A stretch of DNA of 64,000 bases from Paractinoplanes ovalisporus (lineage in GTDB: Bacteria > Actinomycetota > Actinomycetes > Mycobacteriales > Micromonosporaceae), in contig NZ_JAENHP010000004.1 of NCBI RefSeq assembly GCF_016834655.1, forward strand, positions 763,068 to 827,067. Reading direction: 5' to 3'. The translations under genes and the position numbers were made by a program. The notes beneath the pieces were generated by a model. That model was not told the DNA's origin. It made no database searches and saw only the letters and a program-made list of their open reading frames with translations. Shown one piece after another: positions 32,680-41,188 of the stretch; the first letter of the stretch is position 1; each line of letters starts with the position of its first letter.

Positions 32680-33363
32680 TTGGCCCGCGTGCTCGTGGTC
32701 GAGGATGAGGAGTCGTTCTCCGACGCCCTGTCGTACATGCTGCGTAAGGAGGGCTTCGAGGTGTCGGTCGCCCCGACCGGAACCTCGGCTCTGACGCAGT
32801 TCGACCGGACCGGTGCCGACATCGTGCTGCTCGATCTCATGCTTCCCGAGATGTCCGGCACCGAGGTGTGCCGCCAGCTGCGGCAGCGTTCGGCCGTGCC
32901 GATCATCATGGTGACGGCCCGCGACAGCGAGATCGACAAGGTGGTCGGCCTGGAGATCGGCGCCGACGACTACGTGACCAAGCCGTACTCGCCGCGCGAA
33001 CTGGTCGCCCGGATCCGGGCCGTGCTGCGCCGCCAGGGCACCGAGGCCGCCGAGGTCTCGACCCCGACGCTCGCCGCCGGCCCGGTGCGGATGGACGTCG
33101 AGCGCCACGTCGTCACGGTCGACGGCGCCGGCGTGCAGCTGCCGCTCAAGGAGTTCGAGCTGCTCGAGCTGCTGCTGCGCAACGCCGGGCGGGTGCTCAC
33201 CCGCGGCCAGCTGATCGACCGGGTGTGGGGCGCCGACTACGTCGGTGACACCAAGACCCTGGACGTACACGTCAAACGGCTCCGGTCCAAGGTGGAGCCG
33301 GAGCCGTCGGCGCCGCGCTACATCGTCACCGTGCGTGGCCTGGGCTACAAGTTCGAGCCCTGA
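32680..33363 (+). CDS. regX3: Response regulator RegX3/PhoP, OmpR family
   Basis: 227 residues from TTG 32680 (AAGGA upstream), the usual RegX3 length; an ATG at 32665 is also possible. The receiver has Asp9, Asp52 in LLDLMLPEMSG, Thr in VTARD and Lys in TKPYS. The winged-helix output runs LPLKEFELLELLLRNAGRVLTRGQLIDRVWG to KTLDVHVKRLRSKVEPEPSAPRYIVTVRGLGYKFEP. It activates Pho genes on phosphate limitation. The repeats at 31216-31253 are a likely target. Confidence 0.96.
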   Translation: MARVLVVEDEESFSDALSYMLRKEGFEVSVAPTGTSALTQFDRTGADIVLLDLMLPEMSGTEVCRQLRQRSAVPIIMVTARDSEIDKVVGLEIGADDYVTKPYSPRELVARIRAVLRRQGTEAAEVSTPTLAAGPVRMDVERHVVTVDGAGVQLPLKEFELLELLLRNAGRVLTRGQLIDRVWGADYVGDTKTLDVHVKRLRSKVEPEPSAPRYIVTVRGLGYKFEP

Positions 33364-33366
33364 TCC

Positions 33367-34230
33367 TCAGGACTTCGGGGGCGCGGCGGGCTCACGTCCG
33401 CCGCGCTTCTTCGGCCCTTCGGCGGCCACGGTGGCCGGGTGCACCGCCACGACGCCGGCCTTCAGCCGGGCGTCACACAGCTCGGCCAATTTCCCGTACG
33501 CGGCCTGGCCGATCAACGCGATGAGCTCGGGCGCGTATGAGATGTACATCGGGTCGCTGCCCACGTGGGCCTCGGGCGACGAGGTGCACCACCAGTCGAG
33601 GTCGTGCCCGCCCGGCCCCCAGCCCCGCCGGTCGAACTCGGTCAGCGTGGACTGCAGCAGCTTCGAGCCGTCCGGTCGCTTGATCCAGTCCTGCTCGCGC
33701 CGCACCGGCAGCTGCCAGCAGACGTCGGGCTTGTATTCCAGCGGGTGCCGGCCGTCGCGCAGCGCCTGGGCGTGCAGGGCACACCCACCGCCGCCGGAGA
33801 AGTCGGCGTCGTTGAGGAACACACACGGCCCGTCCTCGGACTGGATCGCCGTGCGCCGGGCCGGCTTGGACCCGTCGATGGTGTCGACCTCGGTGTAGTT
33901 CTTGAACCCGCGGCGGTAGTGCTGCCACGTCTCGGGGGTCAGCTTGGCGGCGGCGGCCTTGACCCGGTTCCCGTCGTCGGCGTCGGTGAAGAACGCCCCG
34001 TGCGAACAACAGCCGTCCTGGGCCCGGCCGGCCACGATGCCGTGGCAGGCCGAGCCGAAGACGCAGGTCCAGCGGGACAGCAGCCAGGTCAGGTCGGCGC
34101 GGACGAGATGCTTCTCGTCGGCGGGGTCGAGGAACTCGATCCACTCACGAGGAAAGTCGAGGCCGACCTCGGGGGCGCGCTCGGCTGCCGCGGGGTCGAG
34201 GGTGATGCGGATCGGGGTACGGCGGCTCAC
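33367..34230 (-). CDS. Conserved cysteine-rich protein, function unknown (Rv0495c-like position)
   Basis: 287 residues from GTG 34230 (VSRRTPIRITLDP). Many conserved-looking cysteines: RWTCVFGSACHG, DGCCSHGAFF, GPCVFLND, GGCALHAQAL, PDVCWQLP and WWCTSS. The pattern suggests a zinc or iron-sulphur site of the YkgJ kind, but no family can be named. Its place after regX3 and opposite a sugar-isomerase-like gene matches the conserved hypothetical Rv0495c in Mycobacterium tuberculosis (recalled gene order). The stop is 3 nt from the regX3 stop, with no terminator between the convergent genes. Confidence 0.85.
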   Translation of the reverse strand: MSRRTPIRITLDPAAAERAPEVGLDFPREWIEFLDPADEKHLVRADLTWLLSRWTCVFGSACHGIVAGRAQDGCCSHGAFFTDADDGNRVKAAAAKLTPETWQHYRRGFKNYTEVDTIDGSKPARRTAIQSEDGPCVFLNDADFSGGGGCALHAQALRDGRHPLEYKPDVCWQLPVRREQDWIKRPDGSKLLQSTLTEFDRRGWGPGGHDLDWWCTSSPEAHVGSDPMYISYAPELIALIGQAAYGKLAELCDARLKAGVVAVHPATVAAEGPKKRGGREPAAPPKS

Positions 34231-34328
34231 TCGCGACAGCGTACGCGCGCAGGTGACCAAAGCCGCGCTGACGCCCGGTATGACCGCATATACCCGGTCG
34301 AGGAGGCGGCGTGCGCGACAATCGGGTC

Positions 34329-34334
34329 TACGCT
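34329..34334 (+). promoter_or_regulatory. -10 element, leaderless start
   Basis: TACGCT lies 7 nt before GTG 34342, and no ribosome site is present. Confidence 0.5.
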
Positions 34335-34341
34335 TGACTAC

Positions 34342-35163
34342 GTGAGTTCCCGCGTCCCCGTGCTTCTGTCCAGCTCGTCGGTCTTCCCCGAGCCGACGGC
34401 CGCCGCGTTCGAGCTGGCCGCCACGGCCGGCTACGACGGCCTCGAGGTCATGGTGTGGACCGACCGGGTCAGCCAGGATGCCGGCGCCCTGAAAGGTCTG
34501 TCCGACCACTACAACCTGCCGGTGTTGTCGGTGCACGCCCCGTGTCTGCTGGTCACCCAGCGGGTGTGGAGCCCCGACCCGTGGGAGAGGCTCAACCGGG
34601 CCGCCCAGCTGGCCGAGACGCTGGGCGCGCCCACGGTCGTGGTGCACCCGCCGTTCAGCTGGCAGCGTGACTACGCGAAGAACTTCGCCGCCGGCCTGGC
34701 CAAGGTGCAGGCCCGTCACCCCGACCTGGCGTTCGCGATCGAGAACATGTTCCCGGTCAAGATGGCCGGCCGCTGGTTCGTGCCCTACACGCCGGGCTGG
34801 GATCCGACCGAGACCGGCTTCGACGCGTACACGCTCGATCTGTCGCACTGCGCGGCGTCGCGGATCAACGCGCTGGGCATGGCCGACAAGATGGGCTCCG
34901 GCCTCAAGCACGTGCACCTGGGCGACGGCACCGGTGAGGGCCGCGACGAGCATCTGGTTCCGGGCCGCGGCAACCAGCCCTGCGCCGAGCTGCTGCGGTC
35001 GCTTTCGGCGCGCGGTTTCCGGGGGTCGGTGGCGCTCGAGGTCTCGACCCGCAAGGCGGCGAGCCGGGCGGTCCGCGAGGCCGACCTGCGCGAGTCGCTC
35101 GAGTTCGCCCGCAAGCACCTGGCCCCGGCCGAGTCGGCGACCCCAGCGATCACGCGGGCGTAA
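34342..35163 (+). CDS. Sugar phosphate isomerase/epimerase-like TIM-barrel protein
   Basis: 273 residues. VPVLLSSSSVFPEPTAAAFELAATAGYDGLEVMVW opens an AP-endonuclease-2/xylose-isomerase-like barrel. Metal-site motifs include VLSVHAPCL, VVVHPP, FAIENMFP, TLDLSHCA, LKHVHLGDG and SVALEVSTR. It corresponds in position to Rv0498 of Mycobacterium tuberculosis (recalled). The substrate is not known. It is divergent from the cysteine-rich gene and overlaps the convergent CGNR gene by 14 bp. Confidence 0.88.
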   Translation: MSSRVPVLLSSSSVFPEPTAAAFELAATAGYDGLEVMVWTDRVSQDAGALKGLSDHYNLPVLSVHAPCLLVTQRVWSPDPWERLNRAAQLAETLGAPTVVVHPPFSWQRDYAKNFAAGLAKVQARHPDLAFAIENMFPVKMAGRWFVPYTPGWDPTETGFDAYTLDLSHCAASRINALGMADKMGSGLKHVHLGDGTGEGRDEHLVPGRGNQPCAELLRSLSARGFRGSVALEVSTRKAASRAVREADLRESLEFARKHLAPAESATPAITRA

Positions 35164-35686
35164 GCGTCTGGGCGCGCTTTCTCGCGCGGTGGGCCGCGAC
35201 GTGGGAGCGGGTCGCGCAGCGTTCCGAGCAGAAGCGCCGGCAGTTGTTGGACGACGTGTCCAGATAGACGTTGCCGCAGCGTTCGTCGGCGCAGATGCCG
35301 AAGCGGGCGCTGCCGTATTCGCACAGCCACACCGACAGGCCCCAGGCGGCGCCGGCCAGGTATTCCGCGCTGACCGACGAGCCGCGGCTGGTCACGTGCA
35401 TGTGCCAGTCGGCGGCGTCGTGGCCGGAGATGCGGGGCTGCACCGGGAACATCTCGAGCAGTGAGTTCAGCTCCTTGACGGCGTCGCCGTCGTGGCCGGT
35501 CGTCCCGTGCTCGAAGACCTCGCGCAGGCGGCGCTGGGCCCGGCGGAACACGGCCACGTCCTTCTCGACGACCTCGTCGCGCATCCAGCCCTGTTCGTCG
35601 CCGAACAGCGCCCGCAGCCCGTCGAGATCGCCCAACTCCGCGTTGACGAGGTCGACCGCGGTCCGGGCGTACGCATCGAAGTTCAC
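35150..35686 (-). CDS. CGNR zinc-finger (ABATE) regulator
   Basis: 178 residues from GTG 35686 (VNFDAYARTAVDLVNAELGD); an ATG at 35722 is also open. The N-terminal ABATE domain is followed by FGICADERCGNVYLDTSSNNCRRFCSERCATRSHVAAHRARK, a full CGNR zinc finger. These proteins are putative DNA-binding regulators of mostly unknown targets. TACCTT lies 6 nt before the GTG, consistent with a leaderless message. The 3' end overlaps the convergent isomerase-like gene. Confidence 0.92.
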   Translation of the reverse strand: MNFDAYARTAVDLVNAELGDLDGLRALFGDEQGWMRDEVVEKDVAVFRRAQRRLREVFEHGTTGHDGDAVKELNSLLEMFPVQPRISGHDAADWHMHVTSRGSSVSAEYLAGAAWGLSVWLCEYGSARFGICADERCGNVYLDTSSNNCRRFCSERCATRSHVAAHRARKRAQTLTPA

Positions 35687-35692
35687 CCGACA

Positions 35693-35698
35693 AAGGTA
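35693..35698 (-). promoter_or_regulatory. -10 element of the CGNR gene, leaderless start
   Basis: TACCTT on the minus strand, 6 nt before GTG 35686, and no ribosome site. Confidence 0.5.
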
Positions 35699-35748
35699 GC
35701 CGCCTCTGAGCCGGTCGAACATAAGCTCTGTGGCCGACTACGCCTCGC

Positions 35749-35860
35749 GAGGCGGCCACCGCCACGCTCGTGAGGCGGCACTGCCACGGTCTTGAGGCGG
35801 CGCTGCCATGGTCGTGAGGCGGCGCTGCCATGGTCGTGAGGCGGCACTGCCACGCGAGTG
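35749..35860 (+). repeat. 22-bp tandem repeat, about five copies
   Basis: Five successive copies of a 22-23-bp unit of the form GAGGCGG(C/T)-CTGCCA-GGTCGT. Copies 3 and 4 are identical; copies 1, 2 and 5 diverge. It lies between the CGNR gene and the proline dehydrogenase promoter. Non-coding on composition. Confidence 0.9.
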
Positions 35861-35891
35861 GCACTCCCGCGATTGCGGGTCTTCCGGACGA

Positions 35892-35897
35892 TACGCT
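35892..35897 (+). promoter_or_regulatory. -10 element of the proline dehydrogenase gene, leaderless start
   Basis: TACGCT lies 6 nt before ATG 35904; no ribosome site. Confidence 0.55.
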
Positions 35898-35903
35898 CGG
35901 GTC

Positions 35904-36821
35904 ATGCTCCGTTCCCTGCTCCTGGCCGCCGCCGGGTCGGACCGTCTCGGGCGGCTCGCCACCTCGGCCCGCGTCAGCAAGAACGCCGTCCGCAAGTTCG
36001 TCGGGGGCGACGACGCCGAGGAGGCGTTGCGCACCGGCCGCACGCTGGCCGACGACGGTCTGTCGATCACGTTCGAGCACCTCGCGGCCGAGACCCGCAG
36101 CGTGGAGCAGGCGGTCGCGGTCCGCGACGAATACCGCTCGCTGCTGAGCCGCATCAAGGGCGCGGGTCTGAGCCCCGTGGCCGAGGTCAGCGTCAAGCTC
36201 TCCGCCCTCGGGCAGCGTCTCGACGAGAAGCTGGCCTACGAGCACGCTCAGGCCGTCTGCGCGGCCGCGGCCGAGGCCGGCACGACGGTGACGCTGGACG
36301 CCGAGGACCACACCCTCACCGACTCCACTCTGGAGATCCTGGCCGACCTGCGGAAGGACCACCCGGGCACGGGCGCCGTCCTGCAGGCCTACCTGCGGCG
36401 CACCGAGGGTGACTGCCGCGAGCTGGCCACGGCCGGTTCCCGGGTGCGGCTCTGCAAGGGGGCCTACGCGGAACCCGAGTCGGTCGCGTTCCAGTCGGCG
36501 CTCGACATCGACAAGTCGTTCGTGCGCTGCCTCAACATCCTGATGTCGGGCGAGGGTTACCCGATGGTGGCCACCCACGACCCGCGGCTGATCGCGATCG
36601 CGGAAGACCGGGCCCGCTGGTTCGACCGCACCGCCGAGGAGTACGAGTTCCAGATGCTGCACGGCGTCCGCGTCGAGGAGCAGTCCCGGCTGTCGGCCGG
36701 CGGCAACGTCGTGCGTGTCTACCTCCCGTACGGCGAGCAGTGGTACGGCTACCTCATGCGCCGCCTGGCCGAGCGGCCCCGCAACGTGGCCGTTCTCGGA
36801 CGGGGGCTGGTGGGGCGATAG
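35904..36821 (+). CDS. Proline dehydrogenase (monofunctional)
   Basis: 305 residues. EVSVKLSALGQ, VTLDAEDHTLTDST, GAVLQAYLRRTEGDC, VRLCKGAYAEPE, YPMVATHDPRLI, YEFQMLHGVR and VRVYLPYGEQWYGYLMRRLAERP cover the FAD barrel and proline-binding residues of PRODH. It oxidises proline to pyrroline-5-carboxylate, passing electrons to the membrane quinone pool. No P5C dehydrogenase is adjacent. The 5' side carries the tandem repeat; the start appears leaderless. Confidence 0.95.
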   Translation: MLRSLLLAAAGSDRLGRLATSARVSKNAVRKFVGGDDAEEALRTGRTLADDGLSITFEHLAAETRSVEQAVAVRDEYRSLLSRIKGAGLSPVAEVSVKLSALGQRLDEKLAYEHAQAVCAAAAEAGTTVTLDAEDHTLTDSTLEILADLRKDHPGTGAVLQAYLRRTEGDCRELATAGSRVRLCKGAYAEPESVAFQSALDIDKSFVRCLNILMSGEGYPMVATHDPRLIAIAEDRARWFDRTAEEYEFQMLHGVRVEEQSRLSAGGNVVRVYLPYGEQWYGYLMRRLAERPRNVAVLGRGLVGR

Positions 36822-37020
36822 CCGCCTCATGGGCAACAATTCGGTCTAAACCGCAACAGATCCGGCGTGTCGGCCTTGACTTTTTCTGACCTTTTTCACG
36901 GAACGTATCGCGTTGGTCACAGCCGTATCGATACCGTTCTGATGACACGCACGTTTGCCACCGCGTCGCTAGACCTTCCGGTCGCCGCGGTTGTGCCTGC
37001 GAAAGGATCGGTGCGACGAC

Positions 37021-37233
37021 ATGACAGGTCCAGCCCAGACCGAGGAGAAGCTCTCGGAGGTGCGGTTCCTGACCGTGGCCGAGGTGGCCGCCCTCATGAG
37101 GGTCTCCAAAATGACGGTCTACCGGCTGGTGCACGGGGGTGACCTGACGGCCGTACGGGTCGGACGGTCGTTCCGCGTGCCCGAGCACGCTGTGCACGAG
37201 TATCTCCGCGGCGCTTTCTCGCAGACCGCGTAA
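37021..37233 (+). CDS. Small excisionase-family helix-turn-helix protein
   Basis: 70 residues from ATG 37021. VRFLTVAEVAALMRVSKMTVYRLVHGGDLTAVRVGRSFRVPEHAVHEYLRG is a MerR/excisionase-type winged helix-turn-helix. Despite the family name there is no integrase nearby. It is a conserved actinobacterial gene placed before the bS22 gene (Rv0500A in Mycobacterium tuberculosis, recalled) and probably a chromosomal regulator. AAAGGA lies upstream. Confidence 0.92.
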   Translation: MTGPAQTEEKLSEVRFLTVAEVAALMRVSKMTVYRLVHGGDLTAVRVGRSFRVPEHAVHEYLRGAFSQTA

Positions 37234-37394
37234 CGCGTCCCGGGGCCGTTTTGGCCCGGCCACGGCCGGGCCGGTACGCTGGTGCGGTTGGCTCCCGACT
37301 GCTGTGCGTTTCGGGGGCCGTCGATCAGATCGGAATCGGGGAGTGCCACCGGCGCCACCCGTTCCGAGCCACCAGGTTTCGAGAGGCATTTCGT

Positions 37395-37496
37395 ATGGGC
37401 TCCGTGGTCAAGAAGCGCCGCAAGCGTATGGCGAAGAAGAAGCACCGCAAGCTGCTGCGCAAGACCCGCGTCCAGCGTCGTCGTCTGGGCAAGTGA
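37395..37496 (+). CDS. Ribosomal protein bS22 (AURKAIP1/COX24 domain)
   Basis: 33 residues: MGSVVKKRRKRMAKKKHRKLL followed by a basic RKTRVQRRRLGK end. This is the tiny basic actinobacterial protein bound to the small ribosomal subunit in mycobacteria (bS22, Rv0500B position). GAGAGG lies 8 nt upstream of the ATG. Longer in-frame starts cover non-coding sequence. Confidence 0.93.
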   Translation: MGSVVKKRRKRMAKKKHRKLLRKTRVQRRRLGK

Positions 37497-37501
37497 TCCG
37501 G

Positions 37502-37522
37502 GGCCGGGTGTGATTCCCGGCC
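37502..37522 (+). terminator. Hairpin after bS22
   Basis: GGCCGGG/CCCGGCC stem with a 7-nt loop, 6 nt after the stop and without a T-run. It could be a weak terminator or an mRNA-stabilising hairpin before the epimerase gene. Confidence 0.5.
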
Positions 37523-37565
37523 GGTCGGACACTTGCCGCACGCCGCATCGGAAGGTGCGCCCGTC

Positions 37566-38630
37566 GTGACCTCTCCGCCCAGCGTCGTTGTGGTCACCGG
37601 AGTCAGCCGATACCTCGGCGCCCGGGTGGCCGCTCGTCTCGCCGCAGATTCCCGGGTCGACCGTGTCGTCGGCCTGGATCCGCACGAACCGCCCACGGCT
37701 CTGCGTGAGCTGCTGGCCGACGTCGAGCTGATCCGGGCTGACGCGCGTGCCGCGTCCGGCGCGATCGCCGACCTCGGAGCCGAGGCGGTGGTGCACCTCG
37801 CGGTGACCAGCGCGCCCGACGCCCAGCACGGGCGGGCCGCCATGAAAGAGCAGAACGTCATCGGCACGATGCAGCTGCTCGCCGCCGCGCAGGCCGCACC
37901 CCGGCTGCGCAAGCTGGTGGTGCGTTCGTCGACGGCGGCCTACGGCGCGTCGTTCCGCGACCCGGGCGTCTTCACCGAAGACACCGAACCCCGGGCCGTG
38001 CCGCGTGGCTCCTTCGCGCGCGACATCCTCGACATCGAGGGCTATGTGCGTGGCTTCCGGCGCCGGCGGCCCGAGGTCGCGGCCACCGTGCTGCGCTTCG
38101 CGCCGTTCATCAGCTCGACGGCCGACACCACGCTGACGCGCTATTTCGCCCAGCCGGTCGTGCCGACCGTGCTCGGCCGTGACGCGCGTCTGCAGTTCGT
38201 GCACGTCGACGACGCGCTCGAGATCCTGCACCGCTCGATCGTCGAGGAACACGCGGGCACCTTCAACGTGGCCGGAGCCGGCATCCTGTCGCTCTCGCAG
38301 GCCATCCGGCGGGCCGGGCGCATCTCGGTGCCGCTGCCCGAGGGCACGCTCTCCACGCTGGCCGGAGTCGCCCGCAACGTCGGCATCGGTCAGATCGGCT
38401 TCGACCAGATCGACCTGTTCGTGCACGGCCGCGTGGTCGACACGACCCGGCTCGAGCGCGAGTTCGGGTTCACCCCGCGCACCACGGCCGAGGCCTTCGA
38501 CGACTTCATCAAGGGCCACGCCAACGGCTCGTCGCTCACCGCCGACCGCCTCGCCGCGGCCGAGAAGGCGATTCTCGACGGCATCCGCCGGGTGCGGGCC
38601 GGCGCCGCCGCCGGAGGTGACCGGCATTGA
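37566..38630 (+). CDS. NAD-dependent epimerase/dehydratase (SDR-e)
   Basis: 354 residues from GTG 37566. VVVVTGVSRYLGARVAARL is the cofactor motif (TG-x-x-x-x-LG), with HLAVTSAPD and RSSTAAYG following. The usual YxxxK is not evident at the expected spot (FARDILDIEGYVRGFRR), so catalysis by the classical triad is uncertain. The gene corresponds in position to galE2/Rv0501. Its stop overlaps the TTG start of the acyltransferase, showing coupling. Confidence 0.88.
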   Translation: MTSPPSVVVVTGVSRYLGARVAARLAADSRVDRVVGLDPHEPPTALRELLADVELIRADARAASGAIADLGAEAVVHLAVTSAPDAQHGRAAMKEQNVIGTMQLLAAAQAAPRLRKLVVRSSTAAYGASFRDPGVFTEDTEPRAVPRGSFARDILDIEGYVRGFRRRRPEVAATVLRFAPFISSTADTTLTRYFAQPVVPTVLGRDARLQFVHVDDALEILHRSIVEEHAGTFNVAGAGILSLSQAIRRAGRISVPLPEGTLSTLAGVARNVGIGQIGFDQIDLFVHGRVVDTTRLEREFGFTPRTTAEAFDDFIKGHANGSSLTADRLAAAEKAILDGIRRVRAGAAAGGDRH

Positions 38631-39629
38631 GCCAGGACGAGTTTCGCGGCATGCTGCCGGGACACGCCGACTTCACGCTGCCCCGACCGGCCGAGCCGGT
38701 CCGTGTCAACGGCCGTCGCCCGATCCCGGAGGTGCCGTCGATGAACGGGAACGGCCACCACGCCCCCGGAGCCCGAGCCCGACACGCTCGACATCTGGGA
38801 TCAGCGGGTGGCCCGTGGCCTGGCCTTCCTGCGCCGGCGGCTCACCGGTGGTTACGAGGTCGACGAGTTCGGCTTCGACCGTGAGCTGAACGACGCCGTC
38901 TTCCAGCCGCTGCTGCGCGTGCTCCACCACGACTGGTTCCGCACCGAGGTCTTCGGCATCGAGAACGTGCCGCCCAAGGGCGGCGCCCTGGTGGTGGCCA
39001 ACCACTCGGGCACGCTCGCGCTCGACGCGCTGATGCTGGGGGTGGCGATCCGCGACCAGCACCCCGAAGAGAGGCATCTGCGCCTGCTCGGCGCCGACCT
39101 GGTCTTCCGCATGCCGGTGGTGAGCGAGCTGGCCCGCAAGTCGGGCGCCACCGTGGCCTGCAACCCCGACGCCGAGCGCCTGATGAGCACGGGCGAGCTG
39201 GTCGGCGTGTTCCCCGAGGGCTTCAAGGGCATCGGCAAGCGCTTCGCCGACCGTTACAAGCTGCAGCGGTTCGGCCGCGGCGGGTTCGTCTCGGCGGCGC
39301 TGCGCACGGGCACCCCGATCGTCCCGGTGGCGATCGTCGGGGCCGAGGAGATCTATCCGATCCTGGCCGACGTCAAGCCGCTGGCCCGGCTGCTCGGCGT
39401 TCCCTACTTCCCGGTCACGCCGACCTTCCCATGGCTGGGCCCGCTGGGTCTGGTGCCGCTGCCGAGCAAGTGGCTCATCCAGTTCTGCCCGCCGATCCCG
39501 ACCGAGCACCTGACCGACCTCGCGGACGACCCGATGGTGGTCTACAACCTGGCTGACCAGGTACGCGAGACAATTCAGGCCACGTTGCTGGAGTTGCTGG
39601 AGAAACGGCCGGACGCCTTCGGGCTATGA
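38627..39629 (+). CDS. Lysophospholipid (1-acylglycerol-phosphate) acyltransferase, interrupted by a frameshift
   Basis: A TTG start at 38627 with GGAGGTGA 8 nt upstream opens a frame reading MSQDEFRGMLPGHADFTLPRP, which stays gene-like to the C-run at 38763-38767. There the frame moves by one base into the frame encoding DTLDIWDQRVARGLAFLRRRL and the catalytic domain: NHSGTLALD (HX4D), FPEGFKGIGKRF, PIVPVAIVGAEEIYP. Removing one C restores a single protein of about 333 residues. It is a sequencing error or a real mutation. If real, the catalytic part could still be made from an internal GTG near 38808. It matches Rv0502 by position. Confidence 0.85.
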
Positions 39630-39676
39630 CCGATTGTCACTGGATCGTGACGACCTGTGCGCCTATAGTGACAAGT

Positions 39677-39713
39677 GAGGGGCGGCACCGGTAACACCCG
39701 GCAACCGCCCCTC
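39677..39713. terminator. Bidirectional terminator
   Basis: GAGGGGCGG/CCGCCCCTC stem with an inner CCGG-rich stem, between the convergent acyltransferase and DUF5667 genes. Just upstream, TTGTCACT (39634) and AGTGACAA (39667) form a separate inverted pair. Confidence 0.8.
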
Positions 39714-39732
39714 GCCATGTCTTCGCGCTTGC

Positions 39733-40932
39733 TCAGTCGTCCCCGAGCAGTCCGCCCAGCAGTCCGCCGAGCGGGTCTTCCTCGCCCTCGTCGCCGTTCA
39801 GCTGCGGCGACATCTCACCGTCCGGGCCGGTCGACTGCACCGGTGTGCCGCCGGGCGGCAGGACCGGCGCGCTCGTCTGGGCGCGCTGCCCCTTCATGCC
39901 GGGGTTGGTCGTGGCCGACGGCGTGACGGCCGGGTCGCCGCTCTGCTGCGGGTCGGCCGTGGGGTCGCCCTTGCTGCCGGGGCGCGTGGCCGGCTTGCCG
40001 GCCTGCCCCGACGGCTTCGACGAGCTCTGGCTGCCCGATCCGTTGTCGGCCGCGCAGCCCTTCAGCTTGGGGCCGAGCGCGTCCGACCCCGCCGAGACGG
40101 TGTCTTCACAGCTCAATCCCGTACGCAGGGACTCCGCCCGCTCGCTGACCGAGTCGAGCAGGGCGATCGACTTGAGCGCCCGCTCCTGGTTCGGCGACGA
40201 GAGCCTGGTCAAGGCCGGGCTCAGCGTCTGCCGCTGCCGGTCGACGAACGAGTCGACGGTGATCAGCGGCTTGCTGTCCTTGCGGGCCACCGCCGAGGTG
40301 GTCAGCAGCTTGACGCCCTTGCGGGTGTCGGCGTCCATGTCGTCCAGCACCCCGGGGAACCCGGTGTCGTCGCCGGGCATGGCGACGGCCTCGGCCAGCC
40401 GGTTGCGGGCGAAGTCCAGCGACAGCTGCCCCCGGGTGACGTCGGAACCGGCCATCGCCAGCTGGGCCCGTTCGGTCGAGCGCTTGACCCCGTAGAGGGC
40501 GTCCCCCGGCGATGCGTTCTCGCTGGCTGCGGAGATGCCGGAGACGGCCAGCGCGCCGGCCGCGACCCCGATGACGATCGCGCCCCGGGCCCGGATGCGG
40601 CCGCCGTGGCCGAGCAGTCCGTGCCTCAACCGGCCCCCGCGGGCCGTGGTGGGCTGGGCAATGGCGGGCTCGTCGACGGCCGTCGCGGTCGCGGTGCGGC
40701 CGATGCCGTCCCGTTCCGCGGTGGCGACCAGCATGGCCCGCAGCCCCGTGCGGAACTCGGGATCGACCCGGGCCGCCGGGCGTGCCGTGGACAGGCTGCT
40801 ACCGATGGCGACCAGCTCGGCGAGCTGCTCATCGGCCGGGCCGCGGCTGTGATGCCGCCGGCCGCCGGTGGTCTCGTCGAGAAGCTCCGCGAAGCGCTCG
40901 GCGCTCCGCCGGTCCAGAAAATCGAATCTCAC
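39733..40932 (-). CDS. DUF5667 membrane protein, probable anti-BldN (RsbN-type) factor
   Basis: 399 residues from GTG 40932 with GGGGAGGTG upstream. A cytoplasmic N-terminal region (1-about 125: FDFLDRRSAERFAELLDE) precedes one membrane helix (GAIVIGVAAGALAVSGISA). A DUF5667 domain follows (ASPGDALYGVKRSTERAQLAMAGSD), then a Pro/Gly/Ser-rich tail ending in DPLGGLLGGLLGDD. In Streptomyces the membrane anti-sigma factor RsbN is encoded just downstream of bldN, the same place as here. The role as BldN inhibitor is inferred from topology and position. Confidence 0.75.
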   Translation of the reverse strand: MRFDFLDRRSAERFAELLDETTGGRRHHSRGPADEQLAELVAIGSSLSTARPAARVDPEFRTGLRAMLVATAERDGIGRTATATAVDEPAIAQPTTARGGRLRHGLLGHGGRIRARGAIVIGVAAGALAVSGISAASENASPGDALYGVKRSTERAQLAMAGSDVTRGQLSLDFARNRLAEAVAMPGDDTGFPGVLDDMDADTRKGVKLLTTSAVARKDSKPLITVDSFVDRQRQTLSPALTRLSSPNQERALKSIALLDSVSERAESLRTGLSCEDTVSAGSDALGPKLKGCAADNGSGSQSSSKPSGQAGKPATRPGSKGDPTADPQQSGDPAVTPSATTNPGMKGQRAQTSAPVLPPGGTPVQSTGPDGEMSPQLNGDEGEEDPLGGLLGGLLGDD

Positions 40933-41188
40933 CGCGGGCACCTCCCCTCGCTTGTGAATGTCTCGCCGGCAGCACCGCCGGCGGTCGCGACGAAGCCGGT
41001 GGCCGACAGTGCCGCCCGGGGTCGCACTCGGACAAACGCGCGACACGCGTCCCCGGTTACGGGAGACTGCGTCCGGTATCGGGTATGAGAGAGCCCCGTC
41101 ACGCTGGGCTTGCTGTTGGCGTGCCCTTCTGGTCCTCGCCTGCGAGGCCGTTGGTCGGCGGCGGCTGGGTGCCGCTCGGTGCAGGCGG

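Noticed and set aside
34785..36839. Minus-strand frame across the tandem repeat and proline dehydrogenase (684 codons)
   Set aside because: Spans several well-supported genes and the 22-bp repeats. It is open only because the repeats and GC-rich codons lack stops.
37021..37233. Excisionase of a mobile element
   Set aside because: No integrase, attachment site or other mobile gene nearby; position before bS22 is conserved in actinobacteria.
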